A DNA stretch of 37,591 nucleotides from an uncultured Clostridia bacterium (GCA_947625895.1 CANQPZ010000012.1:1-37591); one strand, 5' to 3'; positions 24,237 through 34,348 are shown, numbered from the stretch's first letter. Numbers and translations: made by a program. Notes: generated by a model from the sequence alone, not told the origin.

Positions 24237-25217
24237 ATGTTAAAAGAAAAAGTAGAAGAAACAATTAAAAAATTTAATCTAATAGAAAAGGGAGATAAAA
24301 TTGTTGTTGGCGTGTCTGGAGGCCCAGATTCAATAACACTTATTAACATTCTCCTAGAATTAAAAGAAAAATATCAAATATCTCTAATTGTAGCTCACAT
24401 AAATCATATGATTAGAGAAAATGCAAAAATTGATGAGGCATTTGTTAAATCATATTGTGAAAAAAATAAAATTGATTTTTTTGTGGAGCATAAAAATATA
24501 ATAGAATTAGCACAAAAAGAAAAAAGAGGAATTGAGGAAACAGGTAGAGATATTAGATATAAATTCTTTGAAGAAGTTCTAAACAAAACAAAAGCGAATA
24601 AAATAGCAATAGCACACAATTTGAATGATAATTGTGAAACAGTATTAATGAATATTATTCGTGGTACGGGAATTAGTGGACTAAAAGGAATAGAAGCAAA
24701 GAGAGACAAATATATAAGACCATTAATTGAAACTTCAAGAGAAGAAATTGAGGAATATTGTAAAGAACAAAATTTAAATCCAAGACATGATGAATCAAAT
24801 GATGATAACACATATACAAGAAATAAAATAAGAAACATACTTATTCCAGAATTAAAAGAAACATTTAATCCTAACATAGTGGTGGGAATAAAAAGATTAT
24901 CCGATATTGTAAAGGAAGAGGAAAATTTCTTAGAAAAAGAAACAGATAAAGTTTATTCAGAAATAGTAATAGATGATAAAAATAAAATTGTTTATGATTT
25001 GAAAAAATTCAATTTGCAAGATGTTGTTATACAAAAAAGATTAATTTTAAAGGGAATAGAAACAATTTTTGGAGATACAAAAGGAATAGAAAAAATTAAT
25101 TTAGAAGATATTATAAAATTATGTAATAACAATATCGGAAATAAATTTTTAAAGCCAAATCAAAGAACAAAAATTGAAATAAAAAACAAACAAATTATAA
25201 TAAAAAAAGACATTTAA
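24237..25217 (+). CDS. tilS: tRNA(Ile)-lysidine synthase
   Basis: Modifies C34 of tRNA(Ile) CAU to lysidine so that it reads AUA. The ATP pyrophosphatase loop SGGPDS is at 27-32; AHINHMIRENA, IAIAHNLNDNCETVLMNIIRG and RPLIETSREEIEEYC are family motifs, as is the NKIRNILIPEL segment. 326 residues, shorter than B. subtilis TilS (472), so the C-terminal substrate domains are reduced. The start at 24237 follows AAGGAG; a longer reading frame upstream crosses the repeat remnant and is not coding. Unusually, no hpt gene lies between tilS and ftsH. Confidence 0.94.
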   Translation: MLKEKVEETIKKFNLIEKGDKIVVGVSGGPDSITLINILLELKEKYQISLIVAHINHMIRENAKIDEAFVKSYCEKNKIDFFVEHKNIIELAQKEKRGIEETGRDIRYKFFEEVLNKTKANKIAIAHNLNDNCETVLMNIIRGTGISGLKGIEAKRDKYIRPLIETSREEIEEYCKEQNLNPRHDESNDDNTYTRNKIRNILIPELKETFNPNIVVGIKRLSDIVKEEENFLEKETDKVYSEIVIDDKNKIVYDLKKFNLQDVVIQKRLILKGIETIFGDTKGIEKINLEDIIKLCNNNIGNKFLKPNQRTKIEIKNKQIIIKKDI

Positions 25218-25278
25218 CAAAATACCTAAAAAGAAAAATAACAGATATTACAATCATATTTCAATTTGGATAATTCTG

Positions 25279-25307
25279 TTGTAAATAAAAAGTGATTATG
25301 CTATATT
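25279..25307 (+). promoter_or_regulatory. Promoter for ftsH
   Basis: TTGTAA (25279-25284), 17-nt spacer ending in TGC, TATATT (25302-25307), an extended -10. A second TATAAT at 25314-25319 has no good -35. Confidence 0.55.
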
Positions 25308-25352
25308 GATTAATATAATAGATGATTTATGCATACTAAGGAGGAAGATAAT

Positions 25353-27179
25353 TTGAAAAGCGGAATCAAGAAAATAGTAATGTGGCTAGTTCTATTAATT
25401 ATATTTATCATGGTTATATCTGCAATAAGTGGTAATGCAAATAAAAAGATGAATTATACAGAACTAGTAAATAATATAGAAAAAAATAATGTTGAATCTA
25501 TAGAAATAGCTGATGATAACAAGACAGCAACAGTTAAATTAAAAGATGATCCTATAGAGAAAAAAGTTATTATACTTAGCATAGATAGCTTTATGGATAA
25601 TGTACATGACAAATTAATTGAAAATCCAGAAGATACAACAAATAAGCCAATAGAATTATCTCAAACTGAAGAATCAAAATTCTTGAGTATCTTAGAGGCA
25701 TTTGCACCAACAATTTTACTTATGATATTTATTTTCTTTATTTGGGTAATGTTTATGAACCCAAATTCTCAGGGTGGAAACAAAACAATGTCTTTTGGCA
25801 AGAGCAAAGCTAGAATGATGACACCTGCAGATAAAAATAAAATTACATTTGAAGATGTTGCTGGTATAGAAGAAGAAAAACAAGAACTAGAAGAAATAGT
25901 AGAATTCTTAAAGAATCCAAAAAAATTCACAGATATGGGTGCTAGAATACCAAAAGGTGTTTTACTTGTAGGACATCCTGGAACAGGTAAAACATTACTT
26001 GCAAAAGCGGTAGCAGGAGAAGCTGGAGTTCCATTCTTTATTATAAGTGGATCTGATTTCGTTGAAATGTTCGTTGGTGTTGGAGCATCAAGAGTTAGAG
26101 ATTTATTTGAACAAGCAAAGAAAAGTGCACCTTGTATAGTATTTATAGATGAAATTGATGCTGTTGGACGTCAAAGAGGAGCAGGTCTTGGTGGAGGACA
26201 TGATGAAAGAGAACAAACATTGAACCAATTACTTGTTGAAATGGACGGATTTGCACCAAATGAAGGTGTTATAGTTTTAGCAGCAACTAACAGACCAGAT
26301 GTATTAGATAAAGCTTTATTAAGAGCTGGAAGATTTGATAGACAAATTGTTGTAGGAGCACCAGATGTTAAAGCTAGAGAGCAAATACTTGAAGTTCATG
26401 CTAAAAAGAAAAAAATGGCAGAAGATGTTGACCTAGGAACAATAGCAAAAAATACAGCTGGATTTGTTGGAGCTGACCTAGAAAACATTTTAAATGAAGC
26501 TGCTTTAGTTGCCGCAAAACAAGATAAAAAAGAAATCAATATGAAAGATATTGAAGATGCAATGATAAAAGTAACTATGGGACCTGAGAAAAAATCAAAG
26601 GTTATCAGCGATAAGGAAAGAAAACTTGTTGCATTCCATGAAGCAGGTCATGCTGTTGTAAGTAGATTCTTACCAACACAAGATAAAGTTCACCAAATAT
26701 CAATAGTTCCAAGAGGAATGGCTGGAGGATATACTATGTATAGACCAGCAGAAGATAAATCATTTATGTCTAAAGTGGAAATGGAAGAAAACATAGTATC
26801 ACTACTTGGTGGAAGAGTGGCAGAACACTTAGTATTAGGTGATGTTTCTACAGGAGCAAGCAATGATATTGAAAGAGCTTCAAAAATTGCAAGAGATATG
26901 GTTACTAAATATGGTATGAGCGATAAGATTGGAACAATTACATTTGGAACAGATGAAGAAGAAGTATTCTTAGGAAGAGACTTAGGTCATACTAGAAATT
27001 ATAGTGAATCAACATCTGCACAAATAGATCTTGAAGTTAAAGCAATTATTGATAAAGCATATAGAACAGCTGAACAAATATTAACAATAAATAGAGATAA
27101 GCTAAATAGAGTAGCTGAAATCCTTATGGAAAAAGAGAAAATTGATGGGGAAGAATTTGATAAAATTTTCGAAGATTAA
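25353..27179 (+). CDS. ftsH: ATP-dependent zinc metalloprotease FtsH
   Basis: Membrane-bound hexameric AAA+ protease for quality control of membrane and regulatory proteins. Two membrane helices (about 6-26 and 108-128) flank an extracytoplasmic domain. The AAA module has Walker A GHPGTGKT (207-214, His where Pro is usual), Walker [13 protein letters not shown] and the second region of homology [19 protein letters not shown] (Ala where Pro is usual). The zinc site is HEAGH at 429-433. The start is taken as TTG at 25353, 8 nt after AAGGAGG; the ATG at 25329 has no site and would contain the Shine-Dalgarno. About 608 residues. Confidence 0.96.
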   Translation: MKSGIKKIVMWLVLLIIFIMVISAISGNANKKMNYTELVNNIEKNNVESIEIADDNKTATVKLKDDPIEKKVIILSIDSFMDNVHDKLIENPEDTTNKPIELSQTEESKFLSILEAFAPTILLMIFIFFIWVMFMNPNSQGGNKTMSFGKSKARMMTPADKNKITFEDVAGIEEEKQELEEIVEFLKNPKKFTDMGARIPKGVLLVGHPGTGKTLLAKAVAGEAGVPFFIISGSDFVEMFVGVGASRVRDLFEQAKKSAPCIVFIDEIDAVGRQRGAGLGGGHDEREQTLNQLLVEMDGFAPNEGVIVLAATNRPDVLDKALLRAGRFDRQIVVGAPDVKAREQILEVHAKKKKMAEDVDLGTIAKNTAGFVGADLENILNEAALVAAKQDKKEINMKDIEDAMIKVTMGPEKKSKVISDKERKLVAFHEAGHAVVSRFLPTQDKVHQISIVPRGMAGGYTMYRPAEDKSFMSKVEMEENIVSLLGGRVAEHLVLGDVSTGASNDIERASKIARDMVTKYGMSDKIGTITFGTDEEEVFLGRDLGHTRNYSESTSAQIDLEVKAIIDKAYRTAEQILTINRDKLNRVAEILMEKEKIDGEEFDKIFED

Positions 27180-27200
27180 TATAAATAATGCTTAAAAGCA

Positions 27201-27237
27201 AAAATACGCCTCTGAAGAAATGAGGCGTATTTTTTTA
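27201..27237 (+). terminator. Terminator after ftsH
   Basis: AAAATACGCCTC/GAGGCGTATTTT stem (27201-27212 with 27222-27233), nine-base loop, T-run. Confidence 0.92.
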
Positions 27238-27719
27238 TGCACTAATTATAAAAACGAAAATTAGACATAAAATAAGATGAAATAGAAGGTAAAAATAATA
27301 TAGCAAAAAGAAATAAAAAATCAAAAAATAAAAAAATGATTTTTTGAAAAAATAAAAAAATGTTTTTAAAAATAAAAAGATAAAAAACGATAAACGCCTA
27401 GAAATAAAGGTTTATTATTTTAAATCGATGCAAATAAAAAATAAAAAAACACAAAAAACGAAAAATCATTTTTGAAAAATATCAAAAATGTAATTGAAAT
27501 GTAACACAAAAATAGCTTTTCCTAGAGAGGGTAATGAATAAGGAAATCACAATAATGTAAAAAAGCAAATACCTAAATGATAAAACCGTTGCAAATAGTG
27601 ATATACAGAGAATTGATTACATAACTCACCAACGTTTGACATTAATTTTCTTAATGGTAAAATACAATCAGCCAAGGCAAATAAAAATAATTTTTTTAAG
27701 AAAATAGGGGGAAAAAAAT
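27238..27719. other. A-rich gene-free leader region before nrdD
   Basis: About 480 nt without a gene. From ~27260 to ~27480 it is dominated by A-tracts broken by short T-runs, a composition that tends to bend DNA. Between 27515 and 27566 a weak nested pairing (GCTTTT/AAAAGC, CCT/AGG) can be drawn. The nrdD promoter is at 27636-27663. I found no clear NrdR box, cobalamin riboswitch or DnaA box. Confidence 0.5.
27636..27663 (+). promoter_or_regulatory. Promoter for nrdDG
   Basis: TTGACA (27636-27641), 16-nt spacer ending TGG, TAAAAT (27658-27663), an extended -10. Confidence 0.75.
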
Positions 27720-30023
27720 ATGCAAGTAATCAAGAGAGATGGAAGAGTAGTAGAATTTAATCCAGAAAGAATTGTTAAGGCTGTAACATTAGCAATGGCA
27801 CAAACACCAGGTGGTGTAGATATAGAATTAGCTAATAAGATAGCAGCAGATGTACAAAGAAAATTAGAAGATAAAAATCAATCAACAGTATATGAGATTC
27901 AGGACTTAGTAGAAAAAAGATTAATGTCATCTTCAAGAAAAGAAGTTGCACAAAGTTATATTACATACAGATATAACAGAGACGTAGCTAGAAAATCTAA
28001 AACAAAAGAAGTTTTTCTAGACATAATTGGAGCAAAAGCAAATGATATAACAAGAGAGAACGCAAATATGAATGCTGATACTCCAGCAGGAATGATGATG
28101 AAATTTGCATCAGAAACAACAAAACCATTCGTAGACGATTTTCTATTATCAACTGAAGCAAGAGAAGCTGTAAAAAATGGATACATACATGTTCATGACA
28201 AAGATTATTATCCAACAAAATCTCTAACTTGCTTACAACACCCATTAGATAAAATATTAAAAAACGGATTTAGAGCTGGACATGGTTCTTCAAGACCAGC
28301 AAAAAGAATTGAAACTGCTAGTATAATCGGATGTATTTCAATGGAAACAGTTCAAAATGAAATGCACGGTGGACAAGCTATACCAGCATTTGATTACTAC
28401 TTAGCACCATATGTAAAAATGACATTCAAAGAAGAACTAAAGAAAATTGGAGAATTACTTGATAAAGACTTATCAAAATTATATGAATACCAACCAAAAG
28501 ATTATATAAAACAAGATTTAGCAGGACTAAAAGGAGAAGAAAGAGACATCCAAGCTGCAATAAATAATACAGTATCAAGAGTACACCAAGCAATGGAAGC
28601 TTTCATACATAATATGAACACAATACATTCAAGAGGTGGAAACCAAGTTGTATTTAGTTCAATTAACTATGGAACTGATACATCTCCAGAAGGAAGATGT
28701 ATAATAAGAGAAATACTTCTTTCTACAGAAAGAGGTGTTGGAAATGGTGAAACACCAATATTCCCAATTCAAATTTGGAAGAAGAAAAGAGGAGTTAACT
28801 ACGAGAAAAAAGATCCAAACTATGATTTATACAAATTAGCTTGCAAAGTAACAGCAAAGAGATTCTTCCCAAATTTCATAAACTTAGATGCAACATTTAA
28901 TCAACATGAAAAATGGAAAAAAGATGATCCAGAAAGATATAAATATGAATGTGCAACAATGGGGTGCAGGACTAGAGTATTTGAAAATAGACATGGTGAG
29001 AAAACATCAATTGGAAGAGGTAACTTATCATTTACAACAATCAATTTACCAGGTCTAGCAATTGAATCAGCATTAGAAGCACAAGAAAAATGTGGAGTAA
29101 CATTTGAACTAGGTAAAGGTAGCGAAGAAAAAATGACTCCTGCATTTAAGAAAACAGTTAAAAAGATATTTATGCAAAAACTTGAAGATGTTGCAGGAAT
29201 AGGTGCAAGACAATTATATGATAGATATAAATTCCAATGCACAGCAGTTGCAAAACAATTCCCAATGTTAATGTCAGGACTTTGGAATGGAAGTGAAAAA
29301 TTAAATCCAAATGATTCAGTTGAACCAGTATTAAAAGAAGGAACTTTAGGACTAGGATTTATAGGATTAGCAGAAGCATTAACAGTATTAACAGGAAAAC
29401 ATCATGCAGAATCTGAAGAATCACAAAAACTAGGACTAGAAATAATAGGAACATTAAAAGAAATGGTAACAGGATTTGCTGACAGATATGATTTGAACTT
29501 CTCAGTATTAGCCACACCAGCAGAAGGATTAGCAGGAAGATTCACAAAAATGGATAGAAAGAAATATGGAACAATTTTAGGTGTAACAGACAAAGATTAT
29601 TATACAAATAGTAACCATGTTCCAGTATGGTATAAATGTACAGCAGAGCACAAAGCTAAAATAGAAGCTCCATATCATGATTTAACAAGAGGTGGACATA
29701 TCTTCTATATAGAACTTGATGGAGACGCAGTTCATAATCCAGAAAGTATAGAAGCAGTTGTTGACTTAATGGATAAATATAACATGGGCTATGGAAGCGT
29801 TAACCACACAAGATCAAGATGTATGAGTTGTGGATTTGAAAATGCTGATGCAAACTTAAAAGTTTGTCCAGAATGTGGAAGCGAAGATATTGATGTAATC
29901 CAAAGAATTACAGGATATTTAGTTGGAACAACATCAAGATGGAATCAAGGAAAACTTGCTGAATTAAAAGATAGAGTTACACATATAGATGGCGAAGATG
30001 CAAACGGAATGAAGGGTGCATAA
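27720..30023 (+). CDS. nrdD: Anaerobic ribonucleoside-triphosphate reductase
   Basis: Glycyl-radical enzyme that makes dNTPs from NTPs without oxygen. Over 767 residues: an ATP-cone (about 1-90, QVIKRDGRVVEFNPERIVKAV) for allosteric control, the ten-stranded barrel with SLTCLQHPLDKIL and CATMGCRTRV, a zinc site (C701, C704, C716, C719 in CMSCGF and CPECGS), and the radical glycine G732 in RITGYLVG. A strong AGGGGG precedes the ATG. NrdG, its activase, follows 18 nt later. No aerobic reductase is in the window; an anaerobic lifestyle fits. Confidence 0.98.
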   Translation: MQVIKRDGRVVEFNPERIVKAVTLAMAQTPGGVDIELANKIAADVQRKLEDKNQSTVYEIQDLVEKRLMSSSRKEVAQSYITYRYNRDVARKSKTKEVFLDIIGAKANDITRENANMNADTPAGMMMKFASETTKPFVDDFLLSTEAREAVKNGYIHVHDKDYYPTKSLTCLQHPLDKILKNGFRAGHGSSRPAKRIETASIIGCISMETVQNEMHGGQAIPAFDYYLAPYVKMTFKEELKKIGELLDKDLSKLYEYQPKDYIKQDLAGLKGEERDIQAAINNTVSRVHQAMEAFIHNMNTIHSRGGNQVVFSSINYGTDTSPEGRCIIREILLSTERGVGNGETPIFPIQIWKKKRGVNYEKKDPNYDLYKLACKVTAKRFFPNFINLDATFNQHEKWKKDDPERYKYECATMGCRTRVFENRHGEKTSIGRGNLSFTTINLPGLAIESALEAQEKCGVTFELGKGSEEKMTPAFKKTVKKIFMQKLEDVAGIGARQLYDRYKFQCTAVAKQFPMLMSGLWNGSEKLNPNDSVEPVLKEGTLGLGFIGLAEALTVLTGKHHAESEESQKLGLEIIGTLKEMVTGFADRYDLNFSVLATPAEGLAGRFTKMDRKKYGTILGVTDKDYYTNSNHVPVWYKCTAEHKAKIEAPYHDLTRGGHIFYIELDGDAVHNPESIEAVVDLMDKYNMGYGSVNHTRSRCMSCGFENADANLKVCPECGSEDIDVIQRITGYLVGTTSRWNQGKLAELKDRVTHIDGEDANGMKGA

Positions 30024-30041
30024 AAATAGGAGGAAATAACT

Positions 30042-30545
30042 ATGAATATGGCAGGATTTTATGACGAAAGTATATCTAATGGATTAGGTTGGAGAGCAGT
30101 ATTATTTGTAAGTGGTTGTCCTCACAATTGTCCAGGTTGTCACAATAAAATAGCACAAGATTTTAATTATGGAAAAAAATTTGATAAAGAAGATATCATA
30201 AATAGAATTTGTGATAATTCAATATTAAAAGGTATTACAATAAGTGGTGGAGAACCACTTTGTCCAGAAAACATAAAAGAAGTTGCAGATTTTATTGAGG
30301 ATGTAAAAAAGGTAAGACCACAATTTAATGTATGGTGTTATAGTGGATATACATTTGAACAACTTGAAGCAAGAAATGACAAAGAGACAAACAGATTATT
30401 AAAAGATATTGATGTTCTTGTTGATGGAAGATTTGTTGAAAGCGAAAAGAAACCAAACTTAATGTTCAGAGGTTCAGCAAACCAGAGAATAATAGATGTG
30501 CCTGAGTCATTAAAAGTCCATAAAGTAGTTAGTTTAGATTTATAA
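30042..30545 (+). CDS. nrdG: Anaerobic ribonucleotide reductase activating protein
   Basis: Radical SAM enzyme that uses a 4Fe-4S cluster and S-adenosylmethionine to place the radical on NrdD G732. The cluster motif CPHNCPGC (C26, C30, C33) is in VSGCPHNCPGCHNKIAQDF; the SAM-binding SGGEPL follows. The C-terminal DVLVDGRFVESEKKPNLMFRGSANQRIID is typical. 167 residues. AGGAGG precedes the ATG; operon with nrdD, ended by a strong terminator. Confidence 0.97.
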   Translation: MNMAGFYDESISNGLGWRAVLFVSGCPHNCPGCHNKIAQDFNYGKKFDKEDIINRICDNSILKGITISGGEPLCPENIKEVADFIEDVKKVRPQFNVWCYSGYTFEQLEARNDKETNRLLKDIDVLVDGRFVESEKKPNLMFRGSANQRIIDVPESLKVHKVVSLDL

Positions 30546-30555
30546 CATAAAAGAC

Positions 30556-30590
30556 AAAATAGAGAAGAAAAAATCTTCTCTATTTTTTTT
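30556..30590 (+). terminator. Terminator after nrdG
   Basis: AAAATAGAGAAGA/TCTTCTCTATTTT stem (30556-30568 with 30574-30586), AAAAA loop, T-run. Confidence 0.92.
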
Positions 30591-30730
30591 GTGCATAAAA
30601 AAATAAAATTTTCTTTTTATACAAATACCAACACTTTTGTATTATTAATGAAACAAGATTGTAAAAAATTATGTAACCTTGGAAGGATTTGATATATTTA
30701 TGTCGAATAATAATAAGAGAAAGGAATAAA

Positions 30731-32515
30731 ATGGTAAGATATAGTGACGAATTAATTGATGAAATAAGATCTTCAAATGATATAGTAGATGTAATATCTC
30801 AATATGTAACATTAAAAAGAAGTGGAAGAAACTTTTTTGGATTATGTCCTTTTCATAAAGAAAAATCTCCTTCTTTTTCTGTTTCTCCAGATAAGCAAAT
30901 TTTTCATTGCTTTGGATGTGGAGTTGGAGGAAATGTTATTCATTTCATCAGTAAAATCGAAAATCTAGACTTTAGAGAAACTTTAGAATTTTTAGCTGAA
31001 AGGTCAGGTATAGAATTACCTACTTCAGAAAATGAACAATTTAATAAAAGACAGTTTCTTAAAGACAAGGTTTTAAAAATCAACGAAGCTACTGCACAAT
31101 TTTATCATGAAAACCTATATAAACCATCAGCAAAACCTGCTCAAGACTATGTAAAACTAAGAAAACTTAATAATACAACATTAAAATCTTTTTTAATTGG
31201 ATACTCTGGGAAATACAATGAATTATACAAATTTTTAAAACAGCAAGGATTTTCAGATGAAGAAATATTAGCTTCTAGCCTAGTGAATAAAAATGATAGA
31301 GGACAGTTTATAGACAGGTTTAGAAATAGACTAATGATTCCAATAATGGATATAAGAGGAAAAGTTATAGCATTTGGAGGAAGAGTATTAGATAAATCAT
31401 TGCCTAAATATATAAATTCTCCAGAAAACATTGTTTATTCAAAAGGAAGAAACTTATTTGGATTGAATGTTGCTAAAAAAGGAAACTTAGATAAAATAGT
31501 TATAGTAGAAGGTTATATGGATGCAATTTCCCTATACCAAAGAGGAATAACAAATGTAGTAGCATCATTAGGAACTGCGTTAACTGAAGCACAAGGAAGA
31601 TTGCTAAGAAAATATGCTGGACAAGTCATAATTAGTTACGATTCTGATGCAGCAGGACAAGCAGCAACAATGAGAGGATTAGAAATTCTTAAAAATCTAG
31701 GATGTGATGTAAGAATCCTTCAAATGGATGATGGAAAAGATCCAGACGAATATGTTATCAAATATGGTAGTGGCAGGTTTAACTTATTAATAGAAAAAGC
31801 TATATCATTAGTTGAATTTAAAATTAAGGTCATAAAAAATAAATACAACTTAGAAAACACAAATGACAAAATTAAATTCTTACAAGAAATAGCTAAAATA
31901 TTATTAAATGTTGAAAGCCAAATAGAATTAGAAATTCAAATAGATAACATTTCTAGAGATTATGGGATTTCCAAAGAAGCAATATATGCAGAAGTAAATA
32001 AAATTAAATATGTTAATAAAAAGGAAGAAGAGGAAAAAGAGAAAAAGGTTAAACCTCGTATAGTTAGAAAAGAAGAAAAAAATATTGATGAAGCGACTAT
32101 AAGAAGGGAAAATGTTATTATTTATTTACTTATAAATGGAGATAATAAAAATAGAGAAATAATAAAAAATAACATAAGCAAAGAAGATTTTAAATATCCT
32201 CTAAATATAAAAATTATTAACAAAATCTATGATTTTATTGAAGAAGGAAAAGACATTAATAATGTACTAGATTCAATGTCAGATGAAGACCAAGACATAA
32301 TTAATCACCTAACGAAAATAATGGCTGATGACTATGAAATTACAGATATTGATAAATGCATAGAAGATATTATAAATAGTTATAATAAAGAAAGAATTAT
32401 AAAAAGAAAAAATGAAATTTTACTTAATTTGGATCAGGATTTAGATGAAACAACAAGAAAAGATTTAGAAAAAGAGCTAAGCACAATCATTTTAAAAATA
32501 TCTAAAATGAAATAG
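30731..32515 (+). CDS. dnaG: DNA primase
   Basis: Makes RNA primers at the fork, working with DnaB. The CHC2 zinc finger (C39, H42, C60, C63: GLCPFHKEKSPSFSV and FHCFGCG) opens the protein; the DnaG catalytic core and TOPRIM domain (IVIVEGYMDAISLYQRG and IISYDSDAAGQAA) lie about 240-340. A Lys/Glu-rich linker (about 425-455) leads to the C-terminal helicase-binding region. 594 residues from the ATG at 30731, chosen from AGAAAGGA 6 nt upstream rather than an earlier ATG at 30689. rpoD follows 9 nt later: the macromolecular synthesis operon without rpsU. Confidence 0.97.
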   Translation: MVRYSDELIDEIRSSNDIVDVISQYVTLKRSGRNFFGLCPFHKEKSPSFSVSPDKQIFHCFGCGVGGNVIHFISKIENLDFRETLEFLAERSGIELPTSENEQFNKRQFLKDKVLKINEATAQFYHENLYKPSAKPAQDYVKLRKLNNTTLKSFLIGYSGKYNELYKFLKQQGFSDEEILASSLVNKNDRGQFIDRFRNRLMIPIMDIRGKVIAFGGRVLDKSLPKYINSPENIVYSKGRNLFGLNVAKKGNLDKIVIVEGYMDAISLYQRGITNVVASLGTALTEAQGRLLRKYAGQVIISYDSDAAGQAATMRGLEILKNLGCDVRILQMDDGKDPDEYVIKYGSGRFNLLIEKAISLVEFKIKVIKNKYNLENTNDKIKFLQEIAKILLNVESQIELEIQIDNISRDYGISKEAIYAEVNKIKYVNKKEEEEKEKKVKPRIVRKEEKNIDEATIRRENVIIYLLINGDNKNREIIKNNISKEDFKYPLNIKIINKIYDFIEEGKDINNVLDSMSDEDQDIINHLTKIMADDYEITDIDKCIEDIINSYNKERIIKRKNEILLNLDQDLDETTRKDLEKELSTIILKISKMK

Positions 32516-32524
32516 GGGGATAAT

Positions 32525-34144
32525 ATGGCTAAAGCAAAAAAAGAAGAATCAGATATTAAAGAAATTAAAAATAAAACTAAAAAAGAAACAGCTGTTGATG
32601 AAAAGAAAAAAAGTACCAAAACAACAAAAACACCAGAAAAGGCTGAAAAGAAAACAGCCAAAAAAGCAGAGCCATCAAAAAAAGTAAACAATAATGAAGA
32701 AAAAGAAGCGGTAAAAAAAGAGACTAAAAAAGCAGGAAAAGAAGTTGCCAAAAAAGAAACTAAAAAAGCAGAAAAAGAAGTAGCTAAAAAAGAACCTAAA
32801 AAGGTAGAGAAAGAAGTAGCTAAGAAAGAACCTAAAAAGGAAGAAAAAGAAGTAGCTAAGAAAGAACCTAAAAAGGTAGCAAAAGAGGTAACTGAAAAAG
32901 CTGAAAAAGAAACTCCAAAAAATGAAGAAGTAAAACAAGAAAAACAAGCTCCTGCTGAAAATAAAGAAAAGAAATCAGAACCTAAAGCTGAAGAAAAAAC
33001 TGATGGTACTGGTAAAAAGAAAATAAAAGAAATTAAGAAAATAGAAAATCCACAAACTGAGGAAGAAATTGCGAATAATAAAGTATATAACATTCTAAAA
33101 ACAGCAAAAGAAAGTGGAAAAATTACTTATGGAGAACTTGCTACTCAATTAGGAGATGTTACTCCAGATCAAATTGATAAAGTATTTGATGTGTTTGAAG
33201 AACTAGGAGTAGATGTTCTTAAAGATGACAGTGATGATGAACCAGACATTGAAGACCTAGAAGAAGTTGAAGAAATCAAACTTGATGATATGAATGCAAC
33301 AACAATGGATGGTGTAAGTGTAGACGATCCTGTTAGAATGTATCTTAGAGAAATTGGAAGAATTCCACTATTAACTTTTGATGAAGAATTAGACTTAGCA
33401 AAAAGAATTTTAGATAACGACGAGGAAGCTAAACAAAAATTAGCCGAATCAAACTTAAGACTTGTTGTAAGTATTGCAAAAAAATATGTTGGAAGAGGAA
33501 TGTTATTCCTAGACCTAATTCAAGAAGGAAATATGGGTCTTATTAAAGCAGTTGAAAAATTCGATTATACAAAGGGATTTAAATTCAGTACTTATGCAAC
33601 ATGGTGGATTAGACAAGCTATAACAAGAGCTATAGCCGATCAGGCAAGAACTATAAGAATACCTGTACACATGGTTGAAACAATTAACAAATTAATAAGA
33701 ACTTCTAGACATCTATTACAACAACTAGGTAGAGAGCCAACCCCAGAAGAAATAGCTGAAGAAATGGAAATACCTGTTGAAAAGGTAATGGAAATACAAA
33801 AAATAGCACAAGATCCAGTATCTTTGGAAACACCAATAGGTGAAGAAGATGACAGTCATTTAGGAGATTTTATACCAGATGATGAATCACCTGCACCACA
33901 AGATTCAGCTGCATATACATTATTAAAAGAACAACTTGAAGAAGTTATGGAAACATTAACTCCAAGAGAAGCAAAAGTATTAAAGTTAAGATTTGGACTT
34001 GAAGATGGAAAAGCAAGAACACTTGAAGAAGTAGGTAGAGAGTTCCAGGTAACACGTGAAAGAATAAGACAAATCGAAGCTAAGGCTCTTAGAAAATTAA
34101 GACATCCAAGTAGAAGCAAACGTTTAAAAGATTATATGAGTTAA
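32525..34144 (+). CDS. rpoD: Housekeeping RNA polymerase sigma-70 factor with long Lys/Glu-rich N-terminal extension
   Basis: Primary sigma factor. The sigma body is complete: region 1.1 (about 185-235, [20 protein letters not shown]), 1.2 ([17 protein letters not shown], from ~268), region 2 (about 305-375, [21 protein letters not shown] and [15 protein letters not shown]), region 3 and region 4 ([36 protein letters not shown]). Ahead of it is an unusual ~175-residue extension made almost entirely of Lys, Glu, Ala, Pro and Thr, including five 12-residue repeats of the form [12 protein letters not shown] (residues 60-119). At 539 residues it is far longer than most Firmicutes SigA (~370). The ATG, after AGGGGGAT, is the first in frame. 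Confidence 0.97.
   Translation: MAKAKKEESDIKEIKNKTKKETAVDEKKKSTKTTKTPEKAEKKTAKKAEPSKKVNNNEEKEAVKKETKKAGKEVAKKETKKAEKEVAKKEPKKVEKEVAKKEPKKEEKEVAKKEPKKVAKEVTEKAEKETPKNEEVKQEKQAPAENKEKKSEPKAEEKTDGTGKKKIKEIKKIENPQTEEEIANNKVYNILKTAKESGKITYGELATQLGDVTPDQIDKVFDVFEELGVDVLKDDSDDEPDIEDLEEVEEIKLDDMNATTMDGVSVDDPVRMYLREIGRIPLLTFDEELDLAKRILDNDEEAKQKLAESNLRLVVSIAKKYVGRGMLFLDLIQEGNMGLIKAVEKFDYTKGFKFSTYATWWIRQAITRAIADQARTIRIPVHMVETINKLIRTSRHLLQQLGREPTPEEIAEEMEIPVEKVMEIQKIAQDPVSLETPIGEEDDSHLGDFIPDDESPAPQDSAAYTLLKEQLEEVMETLTPREAKVLKLRFGLEDGKARTLEEVGREFQVTRERIRQIEAKALRKLRHPSRSKRLKDYMS
32702..32881 (+). repeat. Five 36-bp tandem repeats inside rpoD
   Basis: Five in-frame 36-bp units encode [48 protein letters not shown] and [12 protein letters not shown]; a partial sixth follows. 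The last three are nearly identical in DNA, suggesting recent duplication and possible copy-number change. Confidence 0.9.
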
Positions 34145-34168
34145 AATAAAGTTAAGGAGTGATTGATA

Positions 34169-34309
34169 ATGGAGAAAAAAGAGATTGAAATAGTTCCAGG
34201 GGACGGAAAAATAGATATTTCGCCAGCAGAAGATCACATTGGGGATTTAGTAGGAAATAGTAAAAAACCTAAAAAAGAAGAAATTGTTATACCAAAACCA
34301 AAAAACTAA
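34169..34309 (+). CDS. Small conserved-looking protein after rpoD, unknown
   Basis: A 46-codon reading frame beginning MEKKEIEIVPGDGKIDISP and ending EEIVIPKPKN, with a central AEDHIGDLVGN. It starts 24 nt after the rpoD stop, with AAGGAG 9 nt before its ATG, and ends directly before the operon terminator, which is good support for a real gene. The sequence is hydrophilic with no membrane helix or cysteine; both ends are charged. I do not recognise it and no function is proposed. Confidence 0.7.
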   Translation: MEKKEIEIVPGDGKIDISPAEDHIGDLVGNSKKPKKEEIVIPKPKN

Positions 34310-34315
34310 AAATAA

Positions 34316-34345
34316 AAAAACTCACACAGAAATGTGTGAGTTTTT
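34316..34345. terminator. Bidirectional terminator shared by rpoD operon and tRNA-Met
   Basis: ACTCACACA/TGTGTGAGT stem (34320-34328 with 34333-34341) with a GAAA tetraloop, flanked by A- and T-runs. It ends the dnaG-rpoD operon and, from the other side, the tRNA gene. Confidence 0.9.
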
Positions 34346-34348
34346 AGT

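Noticed and set aside
27238..27480. Replication origin in the A-rich region
   Set aside because: No DnaA boxes and no dnaA/dnaN genes near; AT richness alone is not enough.
27490..27660. NrdR box or cobalamin riboswitch before nrdD
   Set aside because: No clear NrdR palindrome and no GCCACTG core or other riboswitch hallmark was visible.
32434..33093. Long minus-strand frame opposite rpoD encoding Ser/Phe-rich peptide
   Set aside because: It mirrors the low-complexity rpoD extension, has no ribosome site and matches no family; it is a shadow of the Lys/Glu codons.
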